A stretch of 64,000 bases of DNA from Actinobacillus succinogenes 130Z. GTDB taxonomy: Bacteria; Pseudomonadota; Gammaproteobacteria; Enterobacterales; Pasteurellaceae. Made by a program: the position numbers and the translations under genes. Each line of letters begins with the position of its first letter. Within the stretch, counting starts at the first letter, position 1. Positions 1 through 8,809 of the stretch are shown piece by piece. A model generated the notes under the pieces. The model was not told where the DNA came from, did not search any database, and saw only the letters and a list, made by a program, of their open reading frames with translations. The stretch is from positions 1,240,001-1,304,000 of the forward strand of contig NC_009655.1 in NCBI RefSeq assembly GCF_000017245.1. The letters are read 5' to 3'.

Positions 1-785
1 AAAGCGCCGTGTCCGTGGCTTATGCCGCCTGTAGTCTGGGGCGCCAGATTTTTGAAAGCCTGCAAGAATTAACCATTCTGTTAGTCGGAGCCGGTGAAAC
101 CATTGAATTAGCGGCTCGCCATTTATTGCGTCACGGTGTGAAAAAACTAATGATTGCTAACCGTACGCGGGCGCGGGCGGAAGCTTTAGTCGCAAAACTG
201 GAATCGCCGTTCATCGAGATATTATCGTTATCCGAACTGCAAGACGGACTAAATCAGGCGGATATTGTCATTTCTTCAACGGGCAGCCCGACGACACTGA
301 TTTCCTATGAAATGATGAAACAGGCGCAAATACAGCGTCGTTACCGTCCGGTTTTGATTGTGGATATCGCCGTGCCGCGTGATGTGGAAGAAAGCATAGT
401 CAAATTAGACAGTGTGTATCATTATACTGTGGATGATCTGCAAAATATCATCAATCATAACTTATCCGAACGGGAAAAGGCTTCCGAACAGGCGGAAGAA
501 ATTATAGCCGAAGAATGCGCCGCTTTCTTCGAGTGGTTAAAAGTTCGTCAGGCGTCCAATCTCATTCGTACTTATCGGGAAAGTGCGGATGAAATTCGTC
601 AGGAATTATTGGAAAAAGCGCAATTTTCTTTATCTCAGGGCGAAAGTGCGGACAAGATTCTGGACGAATTCAGTACCAAGTTAATGAATAAATTACTTCA
701 TTCGCCAACCTTAGTGATGCAAACCATGGTGAAACAGGGTGACAGCCGGGGTTTACAAAATTTCCTATCCGTTATCAAAAAATAA
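1..785 (+). CDS. hemA: Glutamyl-tRNA reductase, 3' part (cut by window edge)
   Basis: HemA reduces glutamyl-tRNA(Glu) to glutamate-1-semialdehyde with NADPH, the first step of C5-pathway tetrapyrrole synthesis in the cytoplasm. About 260 residues are visible. The frame is open from the first bases (codons begin at 3), so the GTG at 9 is internal (A-V-S-V-A-Y) and the true start lies left of the window. Visible parts are the NADPH-binding fold (VGAGETIEL, then IANRTR) and the C-terminal helical dimerisation region ending in a lysine pair. The absent N-terminus would carry the catalytic cysteine domain. The family is usually about 420 residues. bioD follows 90 bases later on the same strand. 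I see no terminator between them. Confidence 0.95.
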   Translation, partial: SAVSVAYAACSLGRQIFESLQELTILLVGAGETIELAARHLLRHGVKKLMIANRTRARAEALVAKLESPFIEILSLSELQDGLNQADIVISSTGSPTTLISYEMMKQAQIQRRYRPVLIVDIAVPRDVEESIVKLDSVYHYTVDDLQNIINHNLSEREKASEQAEEIIAEECAAFFEWLKVRQASNLIRTYRESADEIRQELLEKAQFSLSQGESADKILDEFSTKLMNKLLHSPTLVMQTMVKQGDSRGLQNFLSVIKK

Positions 786-875
786 TCGACGGAAAGTACG
801 CAAACTTTGCGTCAGCTCAATATTTTCACTGATCAAATCACGTAAAATTAACGCCCTATAAATTTAGGGGGAAAT

Positions 876-1604
876 ATGCGTACTTTTTTTGTGACCGGAA
901 CTGATACAGGTGTGGGAAAAACCATTTGTAGTCGTGCGATTATTCAGGCACTGCAGGAAATGGATACGCAAATTGTCGGTTTTAAACCTATCGCCAGCGG
1001 GCAGGATGAACCCGTTTATGCGGATTCGCTGGATGATCCGAAAAACGATTATGGCGATGAAGACAACCGTGACGTACTGATTCTGCAAAATTCCACAAAA
1101 GAAAATGTGTCTTATCGCGATATTAACAGTTATACTTTTTTACAGACCGTTCCTATGATTACGGCGGAGAAAGGGCGCATTAAATTAGAAAAAGTCGATC
1201 GCGATTTAGCGCGATTAGCGGCGACTTATGATGTCGTGGCGGTGGAAGGTTCTTTCGGCTGGTTAAGTCCGATGAACGAACGGTTTACATTTGCAGATTG
1301 GGTAGTGAAGCACAACATGCCGGTGATTGTGGCGGTGGGGATTAAAGAAGGCTGTATTAATCATGCTTTGTTGACCGTACAATCCGTCGAAAAAATGGGA
1401 TTACCGGTATTAGGTTGGATTGCAAACCGCATCAATCCGGGGCTCAGTCATTATGCGGAAATCATTGATGTGCTCAGCAGTAAAATTGCGGCACCGTTGC
1501 TGGGATGTATTCCTTACATTCATAAGCCGGAAACGCAGGATGTGGGGAAATTCTTAACGAATACCGAGCAACTGCGTCATATTCAAACGCTACTGGCTAA
1601 ATAA
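876..1604 (+). CDS. bioD: Dethiobiotin synthase, BioD2/YnfK type
   Basis: ATP-dependent dethiobiotin synthetase closes the ureido ring on 7,8-diaminopelargonate, the step before biotin synthase. The P-loop GTDTGVGKT is at residues 8-16. The second half ([30 protein letters not shown]) resembles the E. coli paralogue YnfK/BioD2 more than BioD1. The usual EGAGG substrate loop reads EGSFGW, and an acidic insert (about residues 50-75) makes the protein 242 residues, against about 225-231. A GGGG-AAAT ribosome site precedes the ATG. bioB is 16 kb away in this window and the other bio genes are not visible. It could be the main enzyme or a second copy; sequence alone does not decide. Confidence 0.88.
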
Positions 1605-1640
1605 TATCTGATTTTGACTGAGTTTATCGTTTCTTGCTTC

Positions 1641-2192
1641 TTATAGGACGCCGGCATCCAATGCCAAACGTCCTTTTTCCACCCGGATTCCTTTGGCGAA
1701 TTTCTTGATTAACGCATCGCGCGGTTTGGTGTCGTCCAATGTATAAATCGGAATCGTGCTCATTAATGCGGCGACACTTTGACTGATAAACGGCATAACG
1801 CCCTGTAGTTGCTGCATGTAACTATCCGGCTCGCCGGACCATTTTAAAATTCGGATGTCTTTCAAATAAACGGAACCTTGCTCCGCATCATAATAGGGGA
1901 TGGTATCAATAGTCATCGCCAGCTTACCTGCCATTTGTTTTTGCTGAATGCCGAGAATACCGTCAACGATACCGCTGATTTCTACTCGATCTTTATCGTT
2001 TTGACCGATCTTAGTCGCCAGATCCTGCAATTTATAATCAAGGGAAAAGAGACCCGGAAAGCCGACTTTATCGCTAATATCGGATTTTTTAGCCAGATAC
2101 GCGTTAATTTCTTCCTCGCTGATGGAAAAAGCCTGGGCAAATAGCGGAAAACAGCATAAACTGATGAAAAGCAGACGGAGCAATTTTGTCAT
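1641..2192 (-). CDS. YceB-like DUF1439 exported protein
   Basis: A 183-residue protein with an N-terminal signal sequence (hydrophobic to about residue 21, ending AQA-FS). The mature part begins with the helix SISEEEINAYLAKK and continues with the DUF1439 pattern (GFPGLFSLDYKLQDL, KDIRILKW, KFAKGIRVEKGRLAL) seen in E. coli YceB, a putative lipoprotein of the cell envelope. Unlike YceB there is no clear lipobox: the two Cys at 13-14 lie inside the hydrophobic core, so this copy may be a soluble periplasmic protein. It is convergent with bioD, 36 bases apart, with no obvious terminator. Function is unknown even in E. coli. Confidence 0.8.
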   Translation of the reverse strand: MTKLLRLLFISLCCFPLFAQAFSISEEEINAYLAKKSDISDKVGFPGLFSLDYKLQDLATKIGQNDKDRVEISGIVDGILGIQQKQMAGKLAMTIDTIPYYDAEQGSVYLKDIRILKWSGEPDSYMQQLQGVMPFISQSVAALMSTIPIYTLDDTKPRDALIKKFAKGIRVEKGRLALDAGVL

Positions 2193-2305
2193 ATTTGAGT
2201 CTCATTTTGTGGTAACGAAGCGTTTCGGATGGCATAAATAGATAAAATCCGCTATTCACTTCGTAAAAAGTTAATCATACTTTTCCGTTAATTTAGGAAA
2301 AATCG

Positions 2306-2428
2306 ATGAAAAAAGCAATTTTAGTGTTTCTTTTGACCGCACTTTTGTCCGGGTGTTCGATATTCGGCGGATTCGGCGCCAATAACAGCGGTGCGGGTGT
2401 CGGAATCGGTACCGGTATAAATTTTTAA
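2306..2428 (+). CDS. Small lipoprotein, 40 residues
   Basis: An ATG at 2306, preceded by TTAGGAAAAATCG (AGGAA ribosome site), opens a 40-codon frame ending TAA at 2426-2428. It encodes a charged start (MKKA), a hydrophobic segment and the lipobox LLSGC with Cys at residue 17, then a short Gly/Asn-rich tail. This is a typical signal peptidase II substrate of the entericidin/small-lipoprotein size class, but I recognise no named family. The codons for the end of the signal peptide contain an uptake signal (ACCGCACTT). The gene lies between yceB (divergent) and the initiator tRNA promoter. Confidence 0.6.
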   Translation: MKKAILVFLLTALLSGCSIFGGFGANNSGAGVGIGTGINF

Positions 2429-2446
2429 CAAAAAAGTAATAAAAAC

Positions 2447-2474
2447 TTGCTATGACCTAAATTTTATGTATAAT
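2447..2474 (+). promoter_or_regulatory. Promoter of initiator tRNA
   Basis: TTGCTA (2447-2452) and a perfect TATAAT (2469-2474) are separated by 16 bases and lie 17 bases before the tRNA. The bases after the -10 box are CG-rich (ACGCCCC), the kind of discriminator found at stringently controlled stable-RNA promoters. Stringent control is an inference from that. Confidence 0.7.
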
Positions 2475-2491
2475 ACGCCCCATATTTCGGA

Positions 2492-2568
<77 letters not shown>

Positions 2569-2605
2569 CTTCTCAGCGGATTGGGAAGGAAATAAAGGTT
2601 CAGTG

Positions 2606-2634
2606 AAACCCAAATTTCAAATTTGGGTTTTTTT
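2606..2634 (+). terminator. Terminator after tRNA-fMet
   Basis: A perfect inverted repeat AAACCCAAATTT / AAATTTGGGTTT with a one-base centre, followed by a T run. It separates the tRNA from rimP. A second, weaker candidate (GCGC-ATTAA-GCGC then seven T) is at 2664-2683. Confidence 0.8.
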
Positions 2635-2772
2635 GTACGTAAAATTTAGGAAAATTTCACTGGGCGCATTAAGCGCTTTTTTTGTGTTTGAAATTTAGCT
2701 GAAACCGCGTATAGCGGCGTTTTCGTAGCGGAAAGTACGGCAAAAACCGACCGCACTTTTATGGGATTTGGT

Positions 2773-2792
2773 GATGAGCCGGCAAGCTCATC
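2773..2792 (+). other. Hairpin directly before rimP ribosome site
   Basis: GATGAGC (2773-2779) and GCTCATC (2786-2792) form a 7-bp stem with a 6-base loop, ending just before the GGAG (2797-2800) of rimP. No T run follows, so it is not a terminator. It could be an RNA processing or translation-control element of the operon leader; this is inference. Confidence 0.4.
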
Positions 2793-2805
2793 TTATGGAG
2801 AATAA

Positions 2806-3261
2806 ATGGCAACATTAGAACAAAATTTACAAGAGATGCTACAGGGTTCGGTAGAAGATTTGGGATGCGAACTTTGGGGCATCGAATGTCAGCGCGCCGG
2901 CCGTTTTATGACGGTACGTTTGTTTATCGATAAAGAAGGCGGGGTATCCGTAGACGATTGTGCGGATGTCAGCCGTCAGGTGAGTGCAATTCTGGATGTA
3001 GAAGACCCGATTACTGATAAATATAATCTGGAAGTATCCTCTCCGGGACTGGATCGTCCGTTGTTTACTTTGTCGCAGTACGAACGTTTTATCGGAGAAG
3101 ACATTACGATTCATTTACGTATTCCGGTATCCGATCGCCGTAAATGGCAGGGCAAATTGGAAAAAATCGAAAATGATACGGTGACGCTAACGGTTGACGG
3201 GCAACCGCAGGTTTTTGTGTTCGGCAATATTCAGAAAGCCAATATCATTCCGAAATTTTAA
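2806..3261 (+). CDS. rimP: Ribosome maturation factor RimP
   Basis: RimP assists assembly of the 30S subunit in the cytoplasm. The 151-residue length is normal. Family signatures are visible: an N-terminal alpha-beta domain ([24 protein letters not shown]), the central [11 protein letters not shown] motif near residue 80, and a C-terminal Sm-like beta barrel ([16 protein letters not shown]). TATGGAG precedes the ATG. It is the first protein gene of the rimP-nusA-infB-rbfA-truB operon, with nusA 26 bases downstream. This is the standard enterobacterial and Pasteurellaceae order. Confidence 0.97.
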
Positions 3262-3287
3262 TCATTGATAACTAGGTAATTAAATAG

Positions 3288-4823
3288 ATGAGTAAAGAAA
3301 TTTTATTAGCGGCGGAAGCCGTGTCAAACGAGAAAGCGCTGCCAAAAGAAGTTATTTTCGAAGCGCTGGAAGCGGCGATTGCACTTTCAACGAAGAAAAA
3401 GCATGCTCAAAAACAAGAACGTTTAGGTGTGGATAAGCCTTCAGAAATTGATGTTCGCGTGGCGATTGATCCGAAAACCGGGGAATTCGATACTTTCCGC
3501 CGCTGGACCGTAGTGGAGGAAGTGGTTAACCCGACCCGCGAAATTACTCTGGAAGCGGCGCGTTTGGATGATCCCGCCATTCAGCTGGGCGATGTTGTTG
3601 AAGATCAAATCGAATCCGTAGCGTTCGACCGTATTACCATGCAAACTGCCCGCCAGGTGATCAGCACCAAAATCCGTGATGCGGAACGCAGTAAAGTGGT
3701 AGAACAATTCCTCAGTGAGGAAGGAAAGATTGTCATCGGCACGGTGAAAAAAGTAAATCGCGAAAGTATCGTTCTTGAGTTGCTCGGCAATAAAGAAGAT
3801 CCGGCAAAAGCCGAAGCCGTGATTGCCCGTGAAGATATGATTCCGCGTGAAAACTTCCGTCCGGGCGACCGTGTACGCGGTGTGCTTTACAAAGTCAGTC
3901 CGGAAAGCAAAGGGGCGCAATTGTTCGTTACCCGTTCCAAACCGATTATGCTAGAGGAATTGTTCCGCCTGGAAGTGCCGGAAATCGGCGAACAGATTAT
4001 CGAAATCAAAGGTTCTGCCCGTGATGCCGGCTCTCGTGCGAAAATTGCGGTGAAATCCAGCGATAAACGTATCGATCCTGTGGGAGCCTGCGTCGGTATG
4101 CGCGGTTCCCGTGTACAATCCATTACTAATGAACTTGGCGGCGAACGTGTGGACATCGTGCTGTGGGACGAGAATCCGGCGCAATATGTAATTAACGCCA
4201 TGGCACCGGCGGATGTGAGTTCCATCGTAGTGGATGAAGATAATCATTCCATGGATATTGCGGTAGAAGCGAGTAATTTGGCACAGGCTATCGGTCGTAA
4301 CGGACAAAATGTTCGCCTGGCCACCCAATTAACCGGTTGGACATTAAATGTAATGACCACCGAAGAATTAGCGCAAAAGCATCAGGCGGAAGATAACAAA
4401 ATTTTGAATCTGTTTATGACCGCACTTGAAATCGACGAAGATTTCGCACAAATCCTGGTGGACGAAGGTTTCACCAAATTAGAGGAGCTGGCATATGTAT
4501 CGGTGAGCGAGTTAACGGCGATTGACGGTCTTGAAGATGAAGATCTCGTAGAAGAACTGCAAACACGCGCGAAAGACGCTATCACGGCGGCAGCCTTAGC
4601 GGAAGAAAAAGCGTTGGAAAACGCACAGATTGAAGATCGCTTATTGAATCTGGAAGGTATGGAACGGCACCTTGCATTCAAACTGGCGGAAAAACAGATT
4701 ACCACCCTGGAAGAACTTGCCGAACAAGGTGTCGACGATTTGGCGGACATTGAAGAATTAAGCGCAGAGAAGGCGGCGGACTTAATTATGGCGGCGCGTA
4801 ATATCTGTTGGTTTGGTGAGTAA
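3288..4823 (+). CDS. nusA: Transcription termination/antitermination factor NusA
   Basis: NusA binds RNA polymerase and nascent RNA, and modulates pausing, intrinsic and Rho-dependent termination and antitermination. The order of domains is complete: RNAP-binding N-terminal domain (about 1-125), S1 domain (about 135-200), two KH domains (GMRGSRVQSI near 270, IGRNGQNVRLA near 325) and two acidic C-terminal repeats (about 365-430 and 440-505). Length is 511, against 495 in E. coli. An uptake signal lies inside the coding region near 4420. infB starts 12 bases after the stop. NusA is known to influence its own operon; nothing in the local sequence proves that here. Confidence 0.98.
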   Translation: MSKEILLAAEAVSNEKALPKEVIFEALEAAIALSTKKKHAQKQERLGVDKPSEIDVRVAIDPKTGEFDTFRRWTVVEEVVNPTREITLEAARLDDPAIQLGDVVEDQIESVAFDRITMQTARQVISTKIRDAERSKVVEQFLSEEGKIVIGTVKKVNRESIVLELLGNKEDPAKAEAVIAREDMIPRENFRPGDRVRGVLYKVSPESKGAQLFVTRSKPIMLEELFRLEVPEIGEQIIEIKGSARDAGSRAKIAVKSSDKRIDPVGACVGMRGSRVQSITNELGGERVDIVLWDENPAQYVINAMAPADVSSIVVDEDNHSMDIAVEASNLAQAIGRNGQNVRLATQLTGWTLNVMTTEELAQKHQAEDNKILNLFMTALEIDEDFAQILVDEGFTKLEELAYVSVSELTAIDGLEDEDLVEELQTRAKDAITAAALAEEKALENAQIEDRLLNLEGMERHLAFKLAEKQITTLEELAEQGVDDLADIEELSAEKAADLIMAARNICWFGE

Positions 4824-4835
4824 TAGGAGCAGAAT

Positions 4836-7349
4836 ATGACAGAAAAAGAACAAAATGCGGAAAACGCACCAAAAAAACTGAGTTTGAAACGCCGTGAAAA
4901 AACGACGGTAAGCGCAACCACAGCAGGCGGTAAAGCGAAAGCGGTTCAGGTTGAAGTGCGAAAATCCCGGAAAATCGATACCGAGGCTGCGATTAAAGCG
5001 GCGGAAGCGGCAAAATTAAAAGCACAAGAAGAAGCGGAAGCAAAAGCCAAAGCGGAAGCCGAAAAAGCCGAACAGGAAAAAGCGACGGCTGCGAAAGTCC
5101 GGGAAAAAGCAGCAAAACCGACGAAAGCCGAAGCAAAACCGGAAAACAGTACGGTGGCAAAAGCGGCGGATCCTGAAAAAGAAAAACGTAAAGCGGAAGA
5201 AGCGGAGCTGCGCCGTAAGGCGGACGAGTTAGCCCGTCAAAAAGCGGAAGAACAGGCTCGTAAAGCGGCGGAAGACGCGAAACGTTATGCCGAAGCGGCA
5301 AAGGATACCGTTGAACATCATAATGATTCCGATGATTTTTCCGATTACCATTTAACTTCAAGCTATGCCCGGGAAGCGGAGGACGAAGACAACCGTCGCC
5401 GTGAAAATCATATCCGTACAGGTAAAAATAAAGTTACCAAGGCTAAAAAAGGCGGTCGTGACGATAACGGGTCGAAAGACGAACGCAGTGCGGATCGCCG
5501 TAATCAGAAAGATATGAGAGGAAAAGGTAAACAAAGCAAACAAGGCAAACGGGGCAGTACCCTGCAACAGGCTTTTACCAAACCGGCACAAGTTACGAAA
5601 AGCGATGTGGTGATCGGCGAAACCATTACCGTAGCGGAATTAGCCAATAAAATGGCGATAAAAGCAACGGAAATCATCAAAACCATGATGAAAATGGGAG
5701 AAATGGTAACCATCAACCAAGTGCTCGATCAAGAAACCGCACAATTGGTGGCGGAAGAATTGGGGCATAAAGTGATTCTGCGCAAAGAAAACGAACTGGA
5801 AGAATCGGTGTTGGAAGATCGTGATGTGAATGCCGAAAAAGTACAACGCGCACCGGTGGTAACCATTATGGGACACGTAGATCACGGTAAAACATCATTA
5901 CTTGACTATATTCGAAAAGCGAAAGTGGCGGCGGGCGAAGCCGGCGGTATTACCCAGCATATCGGTGCATACCATGTTGAAACCAAGGGTAAAATAATTA
6001 CTTTCTTAGATACGCCGGGACACGCGGCGTTTACCTCAATGCGCGCGCGCGGTGCGAAAGCGACGGATATCGTGGTATTGGTCGTAGCGGCGGATGACGG
6101 CGTCATGCCGCAAACTATCGAAGCGATCCAACACGCAAGAGCGGCGGGAGTGCCGATTGTGGTTGCGGTGAACAAAATCGATAAACCGGAAGCGAATCCG
6201 GAACGCGTCGAACAAGAATTATTGCAATATGACGTTGTGGCGGAAAAATTCGGCGGTGACGTTCAGTTCGTATATGTTTCCGCTAAGAAAGGGAGCGGCG
6301 TGGACGACCTGCTTGACGCCATTCTGTTACAATCCGAAGTGCTTGAACTGACTGCCGTAAAAGACGGTATGGCAAGCGGCGTCGTAATTGAATCTTATCT
6401 GGATAAAGGTCGTGGTCCGGTTGCAACTATCTTAGTTCAGTCCGGTACGTTGAAACGCGGCGACATCGTACTTTGCGGTTTCGAATTCGGACGTGTACGC
6501 GCAATGCGCGATGAAGACGGTAAAGACATTAACGAAGCCGGTCCGTCTATTCCGGTGGAAGTGCTTGGTCTTTCCGGGGTGCCGGCGGCAGGTGACGAAG
6601 CCACCGTAGTACGCGACGAGAAAAAAGCCCGCGAAGTGGCGTTATACCGCCAAGGTAAATTCCGCGAAGTGAAACTTGCACGCCAACAAAAAGCGAAACT
6701 GGAGAATATGTTCAGCAATATGAGCGAAGGCGATGTAGCGGAATTGAACGTTATCGTAAAAGCCGACGTTCAAGGTTCGGTGGAAGCAATCGTTCAGTCG
6801 TTACAAGAACTGTCAACGGAAGAAGTGAAAGTGAAAGTGGTCGGTTCCGGCGTGGGCGGTATTACGGAAACGGATGCGACTTTAGCTGCGGCCTCCAACG
6901 CGATTATGGTCGGTTTCAACGTTCGCGCGGATGCTTCGGCACGTCGTGTGATTGAAAATGAAAATATCGATCTACGTTATTATTCGATTATTTACGAATT
7001 GCTCAACGAAATCAAAGCCGCCATGAGCGGTATGCTGCAGCCTGAATTCAAACAGGAAATTATCGGCTTGGCCGAAGTGCGCGACATATTCCGCCATCCG
7101 AAATTCGGTGCTATCGCCGGTTGTATGGTGACGGAAGGCATAGTGAAACGTAACAACCCAATCCGTGTATTACGTGATAATGTGGTGATCTTCGAAGGCG
7201 AATTGGAATCCCTCCGCCGCTTTAAAGACGATGTAAACGAAGTACGTAACGGCATGGAATGCGGTATCGGCGTGAAAAACTACAACGACGTCAAAGTCGG
7301 CGACCAAATCGAAGTTTTCGAAGTCGTCGAAGTGAAACGTTCGATTTAA
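4836..7349 (+). CDS. infB: Translation initiation factor IF-2
   Basis: A GTPase that brings fMet-tRNA to the P site and promotes subunit joining. The 837-residue protein starts with a long, charged, Ala/Lys/Glu-rich region (about 1-250) that is variable in the family, then an IF2-N domain and the G domain. G motifs are GHVDHGKT (346-353), DTPGH (from 392) and NKID (from 446). Domains II, III and the C2 fMet-tRNA-binding barrel follow to the end. Initiator tRNA is encoded at the head of the same cluster, so substrate and factor sit together. Internal starts giving shorter IF2 forms are known in E. coli; I cannot assign them here. Confidence 0.98.
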   Translation: MTEKEQNAENAPKKLSLKRREKTTVSATTAGGKAKAVQVEVRKSRKIDTEAAIKAAEAAKLKAQEEAEAKAKAEAEKAEQEKATAAKVREKAAKPTKAEAKPENSTVAKAADPEKEKRKAEEAELRRKADELARQKAEEQARKAAEDAKRYAEAAKDTVEHHNDSDDFSDYHLTSSYAREAEDEDNRRRENHIRTGKNKVTKAKKGGRDDNGSKDERSADRRNQKDMRGKGKQSKQGKRGSTLQQAFTKPAQVTKSDVVIGETITVAELANKMAIKATEIIKTMMKMGEMVTINQVLDQETAQLVAEELGHKVILRKENELEESVLEDRDVNAEKVQRAPVVTIMGHVDHGKTSLLDYIRKAKVAAGEAGGITQHIGAYHVETKGKIITFLDTPGHAAFTSMRARGAKATDIVVLVVAADDGVMPQTIEAIQHARAAGVPIVVAVNKIDKPEANPERVEQELLQYDVVAEKFGGDVQFVYVSAKKGSGVDDLLDAILLQSEVLELTAVKDGMASGVVIESYLDKGRGPVATILVQSGTLKRGDIVLCGFEFGRVRAMRDEDGKDINEAGPSIPVEVLGLSGVPAAGDEATVVRDEKKAREVALYRQGKFREVKLARQQKAKLENMFSNMSEGDVAELNVIVKADVQGSVEAIVQSLQELSTEEVKVKVVGSGVGGITETDATLAAASNAIMVGFNVRADASARRVIENENIDLRYYSIIYELLNEIKAAMSGMLQPEFKQEIIGLAEVRDIFRHPKFGAIAGCMVTEGIVKRNNPIRVLRDNVVIFEGELESLRRFKDDVNEVRNGMECGIGVKNYNDVKVGDQIEVFEVVEVKRSI

Positions 7350-7360
7350 TTATTGAAGAA

Positions 7361-7413
7361 AAAGTGCGGTCAAATTTGACCGCATTTTATAGGGACAGGC
7401 TTTATGCCTGTCC
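7361..7413 (+). terminator. Paired hairpins between infB and rbfA
   Basis: Two adjacent hairpins fill the infB-rbfA gap. The first (7361-7388) is made of an uptake signal and its near-perfect inverse (AAAGTGCGGTCAAA / TTTGACCGCATTTT). The second (7393-7413) is GGACAGGC-TTTAT-GCCTGTCC. The first has only four T after it, so partial attenuation or mRNA 3'-end protection is more likely than full termination, because rbfA and truB have no other obvious promoter. Confidence 0.55.
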
Positions 7414-7471
7414 TGTGTCATTACCCGGGATAGGTATAAAATCTGTCCTTGTAAATAATTTAGGATATAAA

Positions 7472-7861
7472 ATGGCAAGAGAATTTAAGCGTTCTGACCG
7501 TGTCGCCCAAGAGTTACAAAAAGAAGTGGCGGTGATTTTGCAGCGTGAGGTGAAAGACCCGCGTATCGGTATGGTGACGGTGTCCGACGTAGAAGTTTCC
7601 AGAGATTTGGCTTACGCTAAAATTTTTGTGACGTTTTTATTTGATAACGATCCGGAAGCGATTAAACAGGGAATGAAAGGTCTGGAAAAAGCCGCACCTT
7701 ATATTCGCAGTCTTTTGGGCAAAGCCATGCGTTTGCGTATCGTGCCCGAGTTGCGTTTCGTTTACGACCAGTCTTTGGTAGAAGGCATGCGGATGTCGAA
7801 TCTGGTGTCGAACGTAATTAAAAACGACGAAGCGAAACATGTGGCGGAAGACAGCGAATAA
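7472..7861 (+). CDS. rbfA: 30S ribosome-binding factor RbfA
   Basis: RbfA is a KH-type cold-shock and maturation factor for the 5' end of 16S rRNA. The start chosen is the ATG at 7472 (MAREFKRSDRVAQEL, the conserved N-terminus), giving 129 residues. The frame is open farther upstream inside the end of infB, but that extension has no family match. Conserved features are DPRIGMVTVSDVEVSRDL and the core ending LRFVYDQSLVEGMRMSNL. Its stop overlaps the start of truB by one base (TAATG), so translation is probably coupled. Confidence 0.96.
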   Translation: MAREFKRSDRVAQELQKEVAVILQREVKDPRIGMVTVSDVEVSRDLAYAKIFVTFLFDNDPEAIKQGMKGLEKAAPYIRSLLGKAMRLRIVPELRFVYDQSLVEGMRMSNLVSNVIKNDEAKHVAEDSE

Positions 7862-8796
7862 TGGGCAGACGACCAAAGAAAAGAGGGCGTGACATCCATG
7901 GCGTATTTTTGCTGGATAAGCCGCCGGGCATGTCGAGCAATGATATTATGCAGAAGGTGAAGCGCCTTTTTCAGGCGAACAAAGCGGGACACACGGGCGC
8001 GTTAGACCCGCTTGCCACGGGAATGCTGCCGATTTGTTTGGGCGAAGCGACGAAATTTTCCCAGTTCCTGCTGGATGCGGATAAACGGTATCTGGTGACG
8101 GCGAAACTGGGCGAACGGACGGATACCTCCGATGCGGAAGGGCAGTTGGTGCAAACCCGTGCCGTGAATGTGAATTTAACTGAAATTCTGACCGCACTTC
8201 CGCATTTTCGCGGAGATTTAATGCAGGTGCCGACCATGTTTTCCGCGCTTAAACATCAAGGCAAACCGCTTTATGAATATGCCCGCGCAGGGGTTACCGT
8301 GCAGCGGCAAGCGCGTCCGATTACGATTTTCGAACTGAAATTTATTGACTACAACGCCCCGTTTTTAACGCTGGAAGTGCATTGTTCCAAAGGCACTTAC
8401 ATTCGAACTTTGATTGATGATTTGGGCGAACATCTCGGTTGCGGCGCCCATGTCGTCATGTTGCGGCGCACCGCGGTTTCCGATTATCCGGCGGAAAAAA
8501 TGCTGACTTGGGAAGCGCTGCAACAGCTTGCGGAATCGGCGGATTTAAGCCGTCTCGACGCTCTTTTGCTGCCGACGGACAGTGCCGTATCCAAATTACC
8601 GCCCCTTGTTTTAAACGAACAACAAACCAAAGCCGTGGGATTCGGACAACGTATTCGTTTTAATAATGAGGAAAATATTTACGGACAAGTGCGGTTGTTT
8701 TCAGCGGAGAATTTATTTCTCGGCGTAGCGGAAATTAACAAGGATAACGTAATCCGTCCGACCCGAATGGTGAACCGGAATAACGGAACGGAATAA
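7861..8796 (+). CDS. truB: tRNA pseudouridine-55 synthase TruB
   Basis: TruB makes pseudouridine 55 in the T loop of most tRNAs and acts as a tRNA chaperone. The catalytic motif GALDPLATG holds the nucleophile Asp49. KGTYIRTLIDDLG near 175 and the C-terminal PUA-like region are present. The length of 311 is typical. It overlaps rbfA by one base and is the last conserved gene of the nusA-infB operon. In E. coli rpsO and pnp follow; here a sugar-related gene follows after 13 bases, so the operon context has changed. Confidence 0.97.
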   Translation: MGRRPKKRGRDIHGVFLLDKPPGMSSNDIMQKVKRLFQANKAGHTGALDPLATGMLPICLGEATKFSQFLLDADKRYLVTAKLGERTDTSDAEGQLVQTRAVNVNLTEILTALPHFRGDLMQVPTMFSALKHQGKPLYEYARAGVTVQRQARPITIFELKFIDYNAPFLTLEVHCSKGTYIRTLIDDLGEHLGCGAHVVMLRRTAVSDYPAEKMLTWEALQQLAESADLSRLDALLLPTDSAVSKLPPLVLNEQQTKAVGFGQRIRFNNEENIYGQVRLFSAENLFLGVAEINKDNVIRPTRMVNRNNGTE

Positions 8797-8809
8797 AAGG
8801 ACGTCATGA

